NCBI GenBank assembly: GCA_964644025.1
Contig: CAZXVW010000006.1
Span: 1-46,170, forward strand
DNA from: CAZXVW01 sp964644025
GTDB lineage: Bacteria > Acidobacteriota > Terriglobia > Bryobacterales > Bryobacteraceae
DNA length: 46,170 bases
Direction: 5' to 3'
In this document: one piece after another, positions 29,907-38,087 of the stretch
Layout: every line of letters begins with the position of its first letter
Position numbering within the stretch: position 1 is the stretch's first letter
Program-made: the position numbers and the translations under genes
The notes under the pieces: model-generated
Told to the model about the DNA's origin: nothing
What the model saw: the letters and a program-made list of their open reading frames with translations, nothing else
Database searches by the model: none

Positions 29907-30854
29907 TCAGGAGCCGATCTCGTCGAGCTTCGGCTTCATGATGTTGACCAGCTCCTGGACGGCGGCGGCGCTCTTCTGCAAAGCCGCGCCTTCTTCCTCG
30001 GACAGCTTGATCTCGTAGATCTTCTCGATGCCGTTGGCGCCGAGTTTCACCGGCACGCCGACGAAGACGCCGTTGATGCCGTACTCGCCTTCCAGGTAGG
30101 CCGAGCAGGGCAGGACCTTCTTCTTGTCCTTGAGGATGGACTCGACCATTTCGGTGGCCGCGGCCGAAGGCGCGTAGTAAGCGCTGCCGGTCTTGAGATA
30201 CTTGACGATCTCGCCGCCGCCGCCCCGCGTGCGCTTGACGATGGCGTCGATGGTTTCCCGGTCGAGCAGCTCGGTGATCGGAATGCCCGCGATGCTGGTG
30301 GAGCCGACCACCGGCACCATGGAATCGCCATGGCCTCCGAGCACGAAGGCGACCACGCTTTCCACGGAAACGCCGGCGGCTTCGGCCAGGAAGGTGCGGA
30401 ACCGGGCCGTGTCCAGAATGCCGGCCATGCCCACTACCCGCTGCTTGGGGAAGCCGCTGACCTTCAGGGCCACCTGGCACATGGCATCCAGCGGATTGGT
30501 CACCATCACCAGGATGCAGTTCGGCGAATACTTCACCGCCTGCTCCACGGTGGCCTTGGCGATTTCGAAGTTCTTCCACAGCAGGTCATCCCGGCTCATG
30601 CCGGGCTTGCGGGGAAAGCCGGCGGTGACCACCACGACATCGGAGTCCGCCGTATCCGCATAATCGTTGGTGCCGATGACCTTCACGTCGGACTTCTCCA
30701 CCGGGCAGGCTTCCAGGATGTCCAGTGCCTTGCCCTGGGGGATGCCCTCGATGATGTCCACCAGCACGATGTCGCCGAGTTCCTTGTCCGCGAGGCGGAC
30801 CGCGCAGCTCGCGCCGACATGGCCCGCTCCGACAACCGTAATTTTCTTTCTCAT
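29907..30854 (-). CDS. mdh: Malate dehydrogenase (LDH-like type)
   Basis: NAD-dependent malate dehydrogenase of 315 aa, catalysing malate to oxaloacetate in the TCA cycle. The Rossmann loop is GAGHVGA (residues 9-15). The substrate-specificity Arg of MDH is R82 (in FPRKPGMSR) with R88, and the active-site pair is D148 with R151 (GILDTAR) and H175 (GGHGDSM). The length is standard and nothing is missing. AAGGAGAG lies 5 nt before the ATG. It follows icd by 28 bp, and the same promoter probably serves both. The TCA context (icd, gltA) supports the MDH assignment over lactate dehydrogenase. Confidence 0.97.
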   Translation of the reverse strand: MRKKITVVGAGHVGASCAVRLADKELGDIVLVDIIEGIPQGKALDILEACPVEKSDVKVIGTNDYADTADSDVVVVTAGFPRKPGMSRDDLLWKNFEIAKATVEQAVKYSPNCILVMVTNPLDAMCQVALKVSGFPKQRVVGMAGILDTARFRTFLAEAAGVSVESVVAFVLGGHGDSMVPVVGSTSIAGIPITELLDRETIDAIVKRTRGGGGEIVKYLKTGSAYYAPSAAATEMVESILKDKKKVLPCSAYLEGEYGINGVFVGVPVKLGANGIEKIYEIKLSEEEGAALQKSAAAVQELVNIMKPKLDEIGS

Positions 30855-30882
30855 TGCGCTCTCCTTTTCGAGCCGCCGCGGG

Positions 30883-32118
30883 TCAACCCATGTTCTTCAC
30901 GATGGCGGCGGCAAACTCGCTTGTCCTGACTTTTGTCGCACCTTCCATCTGGCGGTGCAGGTCGTAGGTAACCGTCTTCTGTTGAATGGTCTTGGTGATT
31001 CCCGCCTCGATCAGCTCGGCCGCCTCGTTCCAGCCCATGAACCGGAACATCAAGACGCCGGAGAGAATGAGGCTGGAAGGATTGATCACATCCTTGTCGG
31101 CGTACTTCGGCGCGGTGCCGTGGGTGGCCTCGAACAGGCCGCAGTCGTCACCGATGTTGGCGCCGGGCGCCATGCCCAGACCGCCCACCTGGGCGGCGCA
31201 GGCGTCGGAAAGGTAATCGCCGTTCAGGTTCGGCGTGGCCACCACGTCGTACTCGGCCGGCCGCAACAGAACTTGCTGGAACATGGAGTCGGCGATGCGG
31301 TCCTTAATGAGAACTTTGCCCTCCGGAAGCTCTCCGGTGAGCTCGGATTCCGGAATCGTCACGTCGCCGAATTCCTCCCGGGCCACCTGGTAGCCCCAGT
31401 CGCGGAAGGCGCCCTCGGTGTATTTCATAATGTTGCCCTTGTGCACCAGGGTGACGCTGCGCCGGTGGTTTTCCAGCGCGTACTGGATGGCCCGGCGCAC
31501 CAGCCGCTTGGTGCCTTCCACGCTGATAGGCTTGACGCCGATGCCCGAGTCGGCGCGGATGCTGGTCCCCATCTCGCCGTTCAGAAAGTCGATCACCTTG
31601 GCCGCTTCCGGCGTGCCCTGCCGCCATTCAATGCCCGCGTAAACGTCCTCGGTGTTCTCGCGGAAGATGACCACGTTGAGCTTTTCCGGATTCCTCACCG
31701 GTGAGGGAACACCGGGATAATAGCGCACCGGCCGCAGGCAGACGTAAAGGTTCAGCTTCTGCCGCATGGTGACGTTCAGGCTGCGGAAACCGCCTCCCAC
31801 CGGCGTGGTGAGCGGGCCCTTGATCGCCAGGCGGTACTTCCTGATGGCCTCAAGCGTGTCTTGCGGAAGCCACTGGTTGAAGCGCTTGTAGGCTTTCTCG
31901 CCGGCGAAGATTTCATACCAGACCACCCGGCGGCGGCCGCCGTACGCCTTCTCGACGGCGGCGTTGAACACGGCGTAGGCCGCCCTCCAAATGTCGCGGC
32001 CCGTTCCGTCGCCTTCGATGAAAAGAACAATCGGCTTGTCGGAAACAATGAATTTTCCGTCCTTAACCTGAATGGGATCACCCTCAGCGGGTACAGGAAT
32101 GTTGTTGTAAGTGTCCAT
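30883..32118 (-). CDS. icd: NADP-dependent isocitrate dehydrogenase
   Basis: Isocitrate dehydrogenase of 411 aa that converts isocitrate to 2-oxoglutarate and CO2. The substrate loop RSLNVTMRQKL and the stretch CLRPVRYYPGVPSPV are near-identical in pattern to the E. coli-type enzyme. NADP-specificity residues are kept: Lys-Tyr in HGTAPKYA, the Tyr of VTYD and the Arg of DLHRQMEG. The phosphorylation-site serine region (RSLNV) is present, though its kinase AceK is not in view. ATG 32118 has GGAGG about 5 nt upstream and matches family length; longer frames from 32190 have no signal. It is transcribed divergently from gltA and precedes mdh. Confidence 0.97.
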   Translation of the reverse strand: MDTYNNIPVPAEGDPIQVKDGKFIVSDKPIVLFIEGDGTGRDIWRAAYAVFNAAVEKAYGGRRRVVWYEIFAGEKAYKRFNQWLPQDTLEAIRKYRLAIKGPLTTPVGGGFRSLNVTMRQKLNLYVCLRPVRYYPGVPSPVRNPEKLNVVIFRENTEDVYAGIEWRQGTPEAAKVIDFLNGEMGTSIRADSGIGVKPISVEGTKRLVRRAIQYALENHRRSVTLVHKGNIMKYTEGAFRDWGYQVAREEFGDVTIPESELTGELPEGKVLIKDRIADSMFQQVLLRPAEYDVVATPNLNGDYLSDACAAQVGGLGMAPGANIGDDCGLFEATHGTAPKYADKDVINPSSLILSGVLMFRFMGWNEAAELIEAGITKTIQQKTVTYDLHRQMEGATKVRTSEFAAAIVKNMG

Positions 32119-32291
32119 ACTGCCTCCAGGCGGCCCGCCCGGGCGGACCGCGTTTTCCAGGGGCCTCCAGGCGCCCGGGGCAGACAGCAAGCCGGGCGCA
32201 TCGTAAGGAGGTCATGATAACAACATCACGCCATTCGGCGTGGCGTTCTGCGGCGCGGACGACAGTGCTGCCTGCGGTTCAGCCGCTTCCA

Positions 32292-32320
32292 AATATACTA
32301 TCCGTGCTACCGGGAGTCAA
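32292..32320 (-). promoter_or_regulatory. Near-consensus sigma70 promoter for icd-mdh
   Basis: Minus-strand TTGACT (32320-32315) and TATATT (32297-32292) are separated by 17 bp. The predicted start is near 32285, giving about 167 nt of leader to ATG 32118. The -35 lies inside the palindrome at 32313-32332. Confidence 0.7.
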
Positions 32321-32332
32321 TAGTTTGACTCC
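32313..32332. promoter_or_regulatory. Candidate operator: perfect 8-bp inverted repeat in the divergent icd/gltA promoter region
   Basis: GGAGTCAA (32313-32320) and TTGACTCC (32325-32332) are exact reverse complements with a 4-bp spacer. The left arm overlaps the icd -35 hexamer and the right arm lies just upstream of the gltA -10. One bound dimer could therefore control both directions. Confidence 0.6.
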
Positions 32333-32334
32333 TG

Positions 32335-32343
32335 TGATATAAT
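32335..32343 (+). promoter_or_regulatory. Extended -10 promoter for gltA (TGATATAAT)
   Basis: TATAAT at 32338-32343 is a perfect -10 with TGA before it. The -35 at the 17-bp position is poor (AGTCAA), as expected for an extended -10 promoter. Transcription would begin near 32350, leaving a leader of about 320 nt. Confidence 0.65.
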
Positions 32344-32349
32344 AAGCCC

Positions 32350-32673
32350 GCTCGGCGGCCGGGAACCAATGGTTCTCCCCGGGCCGCTCTGCATAAAGGC
32401 AGGTAGTACTGGCTGAAGGGGGGGTGGCTGTCATGAGCACGCAACCCGGGCTGCGATTTCCGGTAAGCCGCCAAAGCTGTACCCACTCCCCCTGGCCCAC
32501 TCATGCCGTAGCAAGCAGTTCCTCCCTCGCTATTCTCCCCGCTGGTGACGAATCAATTCATCGGCCGGCATGCCCGGCAGTGCTCCCCGGCTGCCGGCAG
32601 GGGAACAGGCCACGGAGTTCAGTTGTTTTGCGGGGTGCCCCCCGGCATCCCCGACTACTTCGGAGAAATCTCT
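32350..32673 (+). ncRNA. Long structured gltA leader, possible regulatory RNA
   Basis: About 324 nt between the promoter and the gltA start hold no ORF I can support. It could fold strongly: a GC-rich hairpin starts within 6 nt of the predicted start (32355-32387, arms GCGGCC and GGCCGC with inner AACC/GGTT), and 32418-32427 can pair with 32483-32492 over 10 bp (one G-U). No known riboswitch or housekeeping RNA consensus was recognised. It may be a cis-acting leader, a separate small RNA, or simply GC-rich spacer. Confidence 0.35.
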
Positions 32674-33969
32674 ATGGAAAAAAAAGACACCTTCACCATT
32701 ATTGACAATCGCACTGAGAAGAGTTACGAGATCCCACTGGTAAACGGCCACATCCGCGCGATGGACCTGCGCCAGATCAAGACGGACCCGGCTGAGTTCG
32801 GCACCATGAGCTACGATCCGGCGTTCGTCAACACCGCCTCCTGCAAGAGCGCGGTCACTTACCTGGACGGGCTCAACGGCATCCTGCGGTACCGCGGGTA
32901 TCCGATCGAGCAGGTGGCCGAGCAATGCGGTTTCCTGGAGGCCGCCTACCTGGTCATCAACGGCGAGCTGCCCACGCAGGCGCAGTTGGACGAGTGGGTG
33001 CAGAACGTCATTTCCCGGATGGGAGTCCATGAGAACATCAAGAAGCTCATGGACGGGTTCCAGTACGATGCCCATCCGATGGGCATGTTCATCAGCGGCA
33101 TCGCGGCCCTGTCGACCTATTACCCGGAGGCGAAAAACGTTCGGGACGCCGAGCAGCGGAAGCTGGACATCTACCGGCTCATCGGCAAGGTGGCCACCAT
33201 CGCCGCCTGGTCGTACCGCCACAGCACCGGCCAGCCGTATGTGTACCCGGAGACCAGCCTGGGCTATACCGAGAACTTCATGAACATGCTTTGGAAGAAG
33301 GCCGGGTCGGAGTACAAGATCCACCCGGTGCTGGCCCGGGCCCTGGAAGTCCTGTTCATCCTGCACATCGACCATACCCAGAACTGCAGCACGAATACCA
33401 TGCGGGGCGTCGGCAGCTCCGAGGCGGATCCTTACGTGAGCACGGCGGCCGCGGCCGCGGCGCTGTCGGGGCCGCTGCACGGCGGGGCCAACGAACGCGT
33501 CCTGCGGATGTTGGCCGAGATCGGCTCCAAGGACCGGATTCCGGAGTACATCGACCGAGTGAAGAGGCGCGAGTACTTGCTGATGGGCTTCGGGCACCGG
33601 GTTTACAAGAACTACGACCCGCGGGCGCGAATCATCAAGAAGACCGCTGAGGAGGTGTTTGAGGTGACCGGCAAGAACCCGGCGCTCGACATCGCGCTGG
33701 AGCTGGAGCGGATCGCGCTCGAAGACGACTACTTCGTGCAGCGCAAGCTGTACCCGAATGTGGACTTCTACAGCGGCATCATCTACCAGGCGATGGGCTT
33801 CGATCCCAAGATGTTCACCGTGCTGTTCGCCATCCCGAGAACCGTCGGCTGGCTGGCGCAGTGGCAAGAGATGCTCACCGACAAGGAGCAAAAGATCTCC
33901 CGCCCGCGGCAGATTTACGTGGGCAGGGAAAAGCGCGACGTTGTCCCCATCGATCAGAGAACGGCGTAA
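32674..33969 (+). CDS. gltA: Citrate synthase (type II)
   Basis: Citrate synthase of 431 aa, condensing oxaloacetate and acetyl-CoA at the entry of the TCA cycle. Catalytic motifs are HIDHTQNCSTNTMR (first His), GPLHGGANE (second His), GFGHRVYKNYDPRA, and VDFYSGIIYQAMG (Asp). The N-terminal SYDPAFVNTASCKS and GYPIEQVAE patterns mark the hexameric, typically NADH-sensitive Gram-negative group. ATG 32674 has GGAGAAAT about 6 nt upstream; the longer frame to 32545 has no family match. A good terminator follows. It is divergent from icd-mdh, so three TCA enzymes share one control region. Confidence 0.97.
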   Translation: MEKKDTFTIIDNRTEKSYEIPLVNGHIRAMDLRQIKTDPAEFGTMSYDPAFVNTASCKSAVTYLDGLNGILRYRGYPIEQVAEQCGFLEAAYLVINGELPTQAQLDEWVQNVISRMGVHENIKKLMDGFQYDAHPMGMFISGIAALSTYYPEAKNVRDAEQRKLDIYRLIGKVATIAAWSYRHSTGQPYVYPETSLGYTENFMNMLWKKAGSEYKIHPVLARALEVLFILHIDHTQNCSTNTMRGVGSSEADPYVSTAAAAAALSGPLHGGANERVLRMLAEIGSKDRIPEYIDRVKRREYLLMGFGHRVYKNYDPRARIIKKTAEEVFEVTGKNPALDIALELERIALEDDYFVQRKLYPNVDFYSGIIYQAMGFDPKMFTVLFAIPRTVGWLAQWQEMLTDKEQKISRPRQIYVGREKRDVVPIDQRTA

Positions 33970-33994
33970 CCTCCCTCCGTTTCCGTTTCTTTCC

Positions 33995-34026
33995 GGAGGC
34001 CGGTCCCCGTGCCGGCCTCCTTTCTT
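33995..34026 (+). terminator. Intrinsic terminator of gltA
   Basis: GGAGGCCGG (33995-34003) and CCGGCCTCC (34012-34020) form a perfect 9-bp stem with an 8-nt loop, followed by TTTCTT. It lies 25 bp after the gltA stop. Confidence 0.85.
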
Positions 34027-34065
34027 CACCGCGAGGCCCATCAGCCTGAGGCGCTCCGGTTCTTC

Positions 34066-34071
34066 TAGAAT
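34066..34071 (+). promoter_or_regulatory. Possible -10 (TAGAAT) for leaderless S55 peptidase transcript
   Basis: TAGAAT ends 6 nt before GTG 34078, so transcription would start at or next to the start codon. There is no Shine-Dalgarno sequence and no good -35. Confidence 0.3.
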
Positions 34072-34077
34072 GAAAGC

Positions 34078-35859
34078 GTGGCGCTGCCCAAGGTCTTCTT
34101 GGTGGGTTTGTTCGCGGCTTGCCTGGCCGCCGAAACGCCCTTGTTTCCGTTGAAAGAGGTCCGGCCGGGGCTTCATGGTACCGGGAAGACTGTTTTCTCC
34201 GGTGACCGGATCGAGGAGTTCCGCGTTGACATCCTCGGCGTGCTCGAAAATACGGGCCCGCAGCAATCGATAATCCTGGCGCGGCTTTCCGGCGGACCGC
34301 TCGATAAGACCGGCCTGCTGCAAGGAATGAGCGGCAGTCCGGTTTACGTGGACGGCCGGCTGCTGGGGGCCGTGGCGCTGGGTTTTCCACTTTCCACCGA
34401 GCCGATCGCCGGCATCCGCCCGATCGAGGAAATGCTCGGCGTGCCCGAGCCGGAGTCCCCGAACGCCGCAACCCTGCGGGCGGCGATCTTCCGCCGCCCG
34501 TCGCTGAGCGCCGTGTTCCCCCGCCGGCCGGAGGTTCTGGCCGGCGGCTCCCGGCTGGTCGAGATCGCCACGCCGGTTTCCTTCGGCGGTTTCACCGGCG
34601 GAACCATCGAACAGTTCAGTCCCGAGCTTCGGGCGTTGGGGCTGGAGCCGAGGCAGGGTATGATGGGCGGCGGCACGACCGGAACTGAAATCGGCGACAC
34701 CGGCCGGATTCGTCCGGGAGCGATGATCAGTGTACTGCTGCTGACCGGCGACATGAGCGTCGGCGCCGACGGGACAGTGACCTGGGTGGATGGCCGCCGC
34801 GTGCTGGCCTTCGGCCACCGTTTCCTTTCCGTCGGGGCGACCGAGTTGCCGTTCGCGCGCTCGGAGGTGCTCGCGCTGGCGCCTAACCTGGCCACTTCGT
34901 TCAAGATCTCGGCCGCTCGCGAGCTGATGGGCGCCATCACCGGTGATTACAGCACAGCGGTCCGCGGCGAACTGGGGCGGCGGGCCGCCATGGTGCCGCT
35001 GTCGCTGCGGGTCACCGGCCCGGCGCGCGGCGCCGGCGCCACGGGGCGTCACTGGGACTACCGGATGAGCATGGTGGATGACCGTTACCTGGCGCCGCTT
35101 CTGCTGCAGATGGCGGTCTACTCGGCCATCGACGCCACCCAGCGGACGCTCGGCGCCTCCAGCGTGACGCTTCGCGGCGAGATCCGCTTCCAGGACGACA
35201 CTCCTCCCATCCGGCTCGACGACATGTATGCCGGCGAGGGGAACGTGCCGCTCCAGGCCTCGCTCGGGGCGGCGACCCCGATGGCCTACCTGCTGCAGAG
35301 CGGATTTGACTCGCTCCGTCTTAAAGAGGTCACGCTCGAGATCAATGTCTTTGACGAACGCCGCCAGTGGCGGATCGAGCAAGCCTGGCCGAACCGGAAG
35401 AGCGTGCGGCCGGGAGAGGCCGTCGAGCTGACCGTGGTGCTGGTGGGCGCCGACGGGGCCGAACAGGTGCGCAAGGTGAGCTATCCGGTGCCGGTCGGAG
35501 CGCGGGCCGGCACCCTGTATTTCACTGTGACCGACGCCGCCTCCACGAATCTGGCCGACTACCAGCGGCTGGTGGCCACGCCGCTCCGCTCACCGGCGCA
35601 GGTGGTGTCCCTGCTTAACCGGCTACGGAGCAATACCAGCGCTTACGTTCGTGTTTGGAGAGCCGGGCGGAGTTTCCGCGTACAGGGGCGCGAGCTGCCC
35701 GATCCTCCGCCCTCGGTCTCCTTGATTCTCGGCCGGGGACCGTGGGCCACCAGTGGCGCGTTTTCCTCTTACTCCTCGAAGCTCGCGGAACTGGAGGTTC
35801 CGGTGGGAGACGCCGTCGTGAGCGGTTCCCGGACAATCCACGTGGAAGTGAAACCATGA
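34078..35859 (+). CDS. SpoIVB-like peptidase S55 domain protein, exported
   Basis: A 593-aa protein with an N-terminal leader (about 1-18) and a SpoIVB-type S55 serine-peptidase region: GLHGTGKTVFSGDRIEEF, then the nucleophile S85 in GMSGSPVYVDGRLLGAVA and PIAGIRPIEEML. A conserved His is likely H247 in VLAFGHRFLSVG. In SpoIVB the His comes before the Ser, so the order is reversed here. The C-terminal half (about 300-593) is beta-rich and unassigned. It probably acts in the periplasm, processing envelope proteins. GTG 34078 is used; no Shine-Dalgarno sequence is seen. Its stop overlaps the next gene's start by 4 bp (ATGA), so the two are coupled. Confidence 0.82.
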   Translation: MALPKVFLVGLFAACLAAETPLFPLKEVRPGLHGTGKTVFSGDRIEEFRVDILGVLENTGPQQSIILARLSGGPLDKTGLLQGMSGSPVYVDGRLLGAVALGFPLSTEPIAGIRPIEEMLGVPEPESPNAATLRAAIFRRPSLSAVFPRRPEVLAGGSRLVEIATPVSFGGFTGGTIEQFSPELRALGLEPRQGMMGGGTTGTEIGDTGRIRPGAMISVLLLTGDMSVGADGTVTWVDGRRVLAFGHRFLSVGATELPFARSEVLALAPNLATSFKISAARELMGAITGDYSTAVRGELGRRAAMVPLSLRVTGPARGAGATGRHWDYRMSMVDDRYLAPLLLQMAVYSAIDATQRTLGASSVTLRGEIRFQDDTPPIRLDDMYAGEGNVPLQASLGAATPMAYLLQSGFDSLRLKEVTLEINVFDERRQWRIEQAWPNRKSVRPGEAVELTVVLVGADGAEQVRKVSYPVPVGARAGTLYFTVTDAASTNLADYQRLVATPLRSPAQVVSLLNRLRSNTSAYVRVWRAGRSFRVQGRELPDPPPSVSLILGRGPWATSGAFSSYSSKLAELEVPVGDAVVSGSRTIHVEVKP

Positions 35860-38087
35860 TGCGTGCCTTGTTTTTCCTCATCTTGATGCTGGCGGCGGTC
35901 CCGCTGGAAGCGGCGACCACCGCCACCTGGGAGATGAACACCTACCAGGATTTTCTGAAGGGCAGATTCCACGGCGTCTCGCTGAGCCGCGAAGGCCGGC
36001 TCATGCTGGCCCCGGCCATGGAAACGTTGTTTTCGGCCGGCCAGCCCGCCGTTTGGAGCGTGGCGCGCGCCGCCAACGGGAGGCTCTATCTTGGCACCGG
36101 ACACGGGGGGCGGGTATACGAGGTGGATTCGTCGGGGAAGGGCCGCCTGCTGTGGACCGCCGCCGAGCCGGAAGTCTTCGCCGTGGCCCTGGACAAGAAG
36201 GACGTGCTCTACGCGGCCACTTCACCCCGGGGCAAGGTCTATCGCATTGAGAAGGGCCGCGCCGAGGAGTTTTTTGCACCCGGGGAGACCTACATCTGGT
36301 CGCTGGCGTTCGCCGGCGATGGGGCGCTGTTTGTGGGCACCGGTGACGAAGGCAAGATCTACCGGGTGGACGGGAGCGGGAAAGGCGAACTCTACTATGA
36401 TACCGGGCAGCGGCACGTCACCTGCCTGGCGTTTGACGCTGCCGGGCGCCTGCTGGCTGGGACCGAGCCGAACGGGATCCTCTACCAGATTTCCGCGAAG
36501 GACAAGGCGTTTGTCCTCTATGACGCTAACCTTCCCGAAATTCGCTCCGTGGCGGTGGCCGCCGACGGTGTGGTCTATGCCGCTGCGCTCGGCGGCTCGG
36601 TCGCCCGGCGGGCTGCGGCGGCGCTGGCGGCGCCCGCGAGAACGCCGAAAGTGACGGCGCCTGCCACTTCGATCACCGTCCGGGCGGCCCAGGGAGGCGT
36701 CGAGATCAAGCCGAAACCTCAGGCGGCGAAACCGGCGGCTGCGGCGGCGGCCCCGGTGACGCCAGCGCCGGCGATTGAGATCAGCGGCGTGGAGAAATCG
36801 GCGCTGTACCGCATCGGCCCCGGCCACGCGGTGGAGACGCTATGGAGTTCCACCGAGGAGAACGCCTATGATCTGGTCACCGCCGGCCGGAGCGTGATCT
36901 TCTCTACCGATAAGCAGGGGCGCCTGTACCAGTTGGGACCCGACCGCAAAGTGACGCTCCTCACCGAGACGAACGAGTCCGAGGCGATCCGGTTGCTGCC
37001 CCTGGCCCGCAGCCTCCTCGTGGCCACCAGCGATATGGGCAAGATCTTCCGCCTCGGCTCCGGGCCCGGGTCTTCCGGCACCTATGAAGCGCCGGTCCAC
37101 GATGCGGCCCGGCCGGCCCGTTGGGGACGGCTGCGCTGGCACGCTGAACCAGCGCCGGGCAGCCGGCTGATCTTCCAGACCCGGTCCGGGAATACCGCCC
37201 GCCCCGACAAGACCTGGAGCGAGTGGTCGGCTCCGCTGACCGATCCCGAGGGAAGCCTGATTTCCAGTCCCAGCGCCCGCTTCATCCAATGGCGGGCCCG
37301 GTTCACCGGTCCCGGCGGACGCTCGCCGGTGCTGGACAGCGTGACGCTGGCTTATCTTCCCCAGAACGCCCGTCCTAAGGTCACCAGCATCACCGTTTCC
37401 ACCCAGACGGCGCCGAACAAGCAATCCTCCACACCGGCGTCCTCCACCGGCGCCAGCGCGCCTTATAGCATCACCGTGACCGACACCGGCGAGACCGGCG
37501 CCTCCACTCTAAGCGGAACTTCCACTCAGAAGATGGAGAACTCCACCGCGGATCGCCTCCAGATCGCCTGGCAGGCCGAGGACCTGGACGGGGACAGGCT
37601 CGTCTATTCACTGTTTTTCCGCGGGGAGGGGGAGCGCGAATGGAAGCTCATGAAGGCAGACCTGAAGGCCAATAAGTTTACCGTGGAGTCCGACGTGCTG
37701 GCTGACGGCAAGTACTTCTTCCGGGTGGAGGTTTCCGACCGCCTGGCCAATCCGCCGGCCGCCGCGCTGAGCTCGGACCGAGTGAGCGCGCCGGTGCTGG
37801 TGGATCACACGCCGCCGGTGGTGACAATCCGGCCCCCGAAGCGCGTGGCCGGGGCGGTGGAAGCGGTGGTGGAGGCGGCCGACGCCACCTCGGCGCTTCG
37901 GCGTTGCGAGTACTCGGTCGACGCCGGCCCCTGGACGCCGATGGCGCCGGAGGATGGCATCATCGATACGAAACGGGAGCGCTTCCTTCTGCGGTCAACC
38001 GCCGTCAGCTCCGGCGAGCACCTCCTGGTGGTTCGGGTTTACGACTCGGCCGGCAACGCCGGTCTCGCCAAGATCGTGTTGCGCTAA
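35856..38087 (+). CDS. Exported beta-propeller protein with C-terminal Ig-like domains
   Basis: A 743-aa protein with a signal peptide (residues 2-19), then propeller blades at about 60-250, with repeats such as RLYLGTGHGGRVYEVDSSGKG, DVLYAATSPRGKVYRI, LFVGTGDEGKIYRVDG, and LLAGTEPNGILYQIS. An Ala/Pro/Lys-rich insert (about 255-300) interrupts them, and blades resume at about 310-410. The C-terminal half carries fibronectin/Ig-like regions (LVDHTPPVVTIRPP and SGEHLLVVRVYDSAGNAG). The insert could be a flexible hinge. It is translationally coupled to the S55 peptidase, which suggests a substrate, cofactor or scaffold of the peptidase. Its stop overlaps the convergent M48 gene by 4 bp. Confidence 0.82.
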   Translation: MMRALFFLILMLAAVPLEAATTATWEMNTYQDFLKGRFHGVSLSREGRLMLAPAMETLFSAGQPAVWSVARAANGRLYLGTGHGGRVYEVDSSGKGRLLWTAAEPEVFAVALDKKDVLYAATSPRGKVYRIEKGRAEEFFAPGETYIWSLAFAGDGALFVGTGDEGKIYRVDGSGKGELYYDTGQRHVTCLAFDAAGRLLAGTEPNGILYQISAKDKAFVLYDANLPEIRSVAVAADGVVYAAALGGSVARRAAAALAAPARTPKVTAPATSITVRAAQGGVEIKPKPQAAKPAAAAAAPVTPAPAIEISGVEKSALYRIGPGHAVETLWSSTEENAYDLVTAGRSVIFSTDKQGRLYQLGPDRKVTLLTETNESEAIRLLPLARSLLVATSDMGKIFRLGSGPGSSGTYEAPVHDAARPARWGRLRWHAEPAPGSRLIFQTRSGNTARPDKTWSEWSAPLTDPEGSLISSPSARFIQWRARFTGPGGRSPVLDSVTLAYLPQNARPKVTSITVSTQTAPNKQSSTPASSTGASAPYSITVTDTGETGASTLSGTSTQKMENSTADRLQIAWQAEDLDGDRLVYSLFFRGEGEREWKLMKADLKANKFTVESDVLADGKYFFRVEVSDRLANPPAAALSSDRVSAPVLVDHTPPVVTIRPPKRVAGAVEAVVEAADATSALRRCEYSVDAGPWTPMAPEDGIIDTKRERFLLRSTAVSSGEHLLVVRVYDSAGNAGLAKIVLR

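Noticed and set aside
32119..32673. Known housekeeping RNA (6S, SRP, RNase P, tmRNA) in the gltA upstream region
   Set aside because: None of the hallmark sequences of these RNAs could be found; reported only as an unknown structured leader.
32530..35382. 950-codon minus-strand ORF covering gltA and part of the S55 gene
   Set aside because: It is antisense to well-identified genes, has no family motif, and arises from GC-rich codon use in the true frames.
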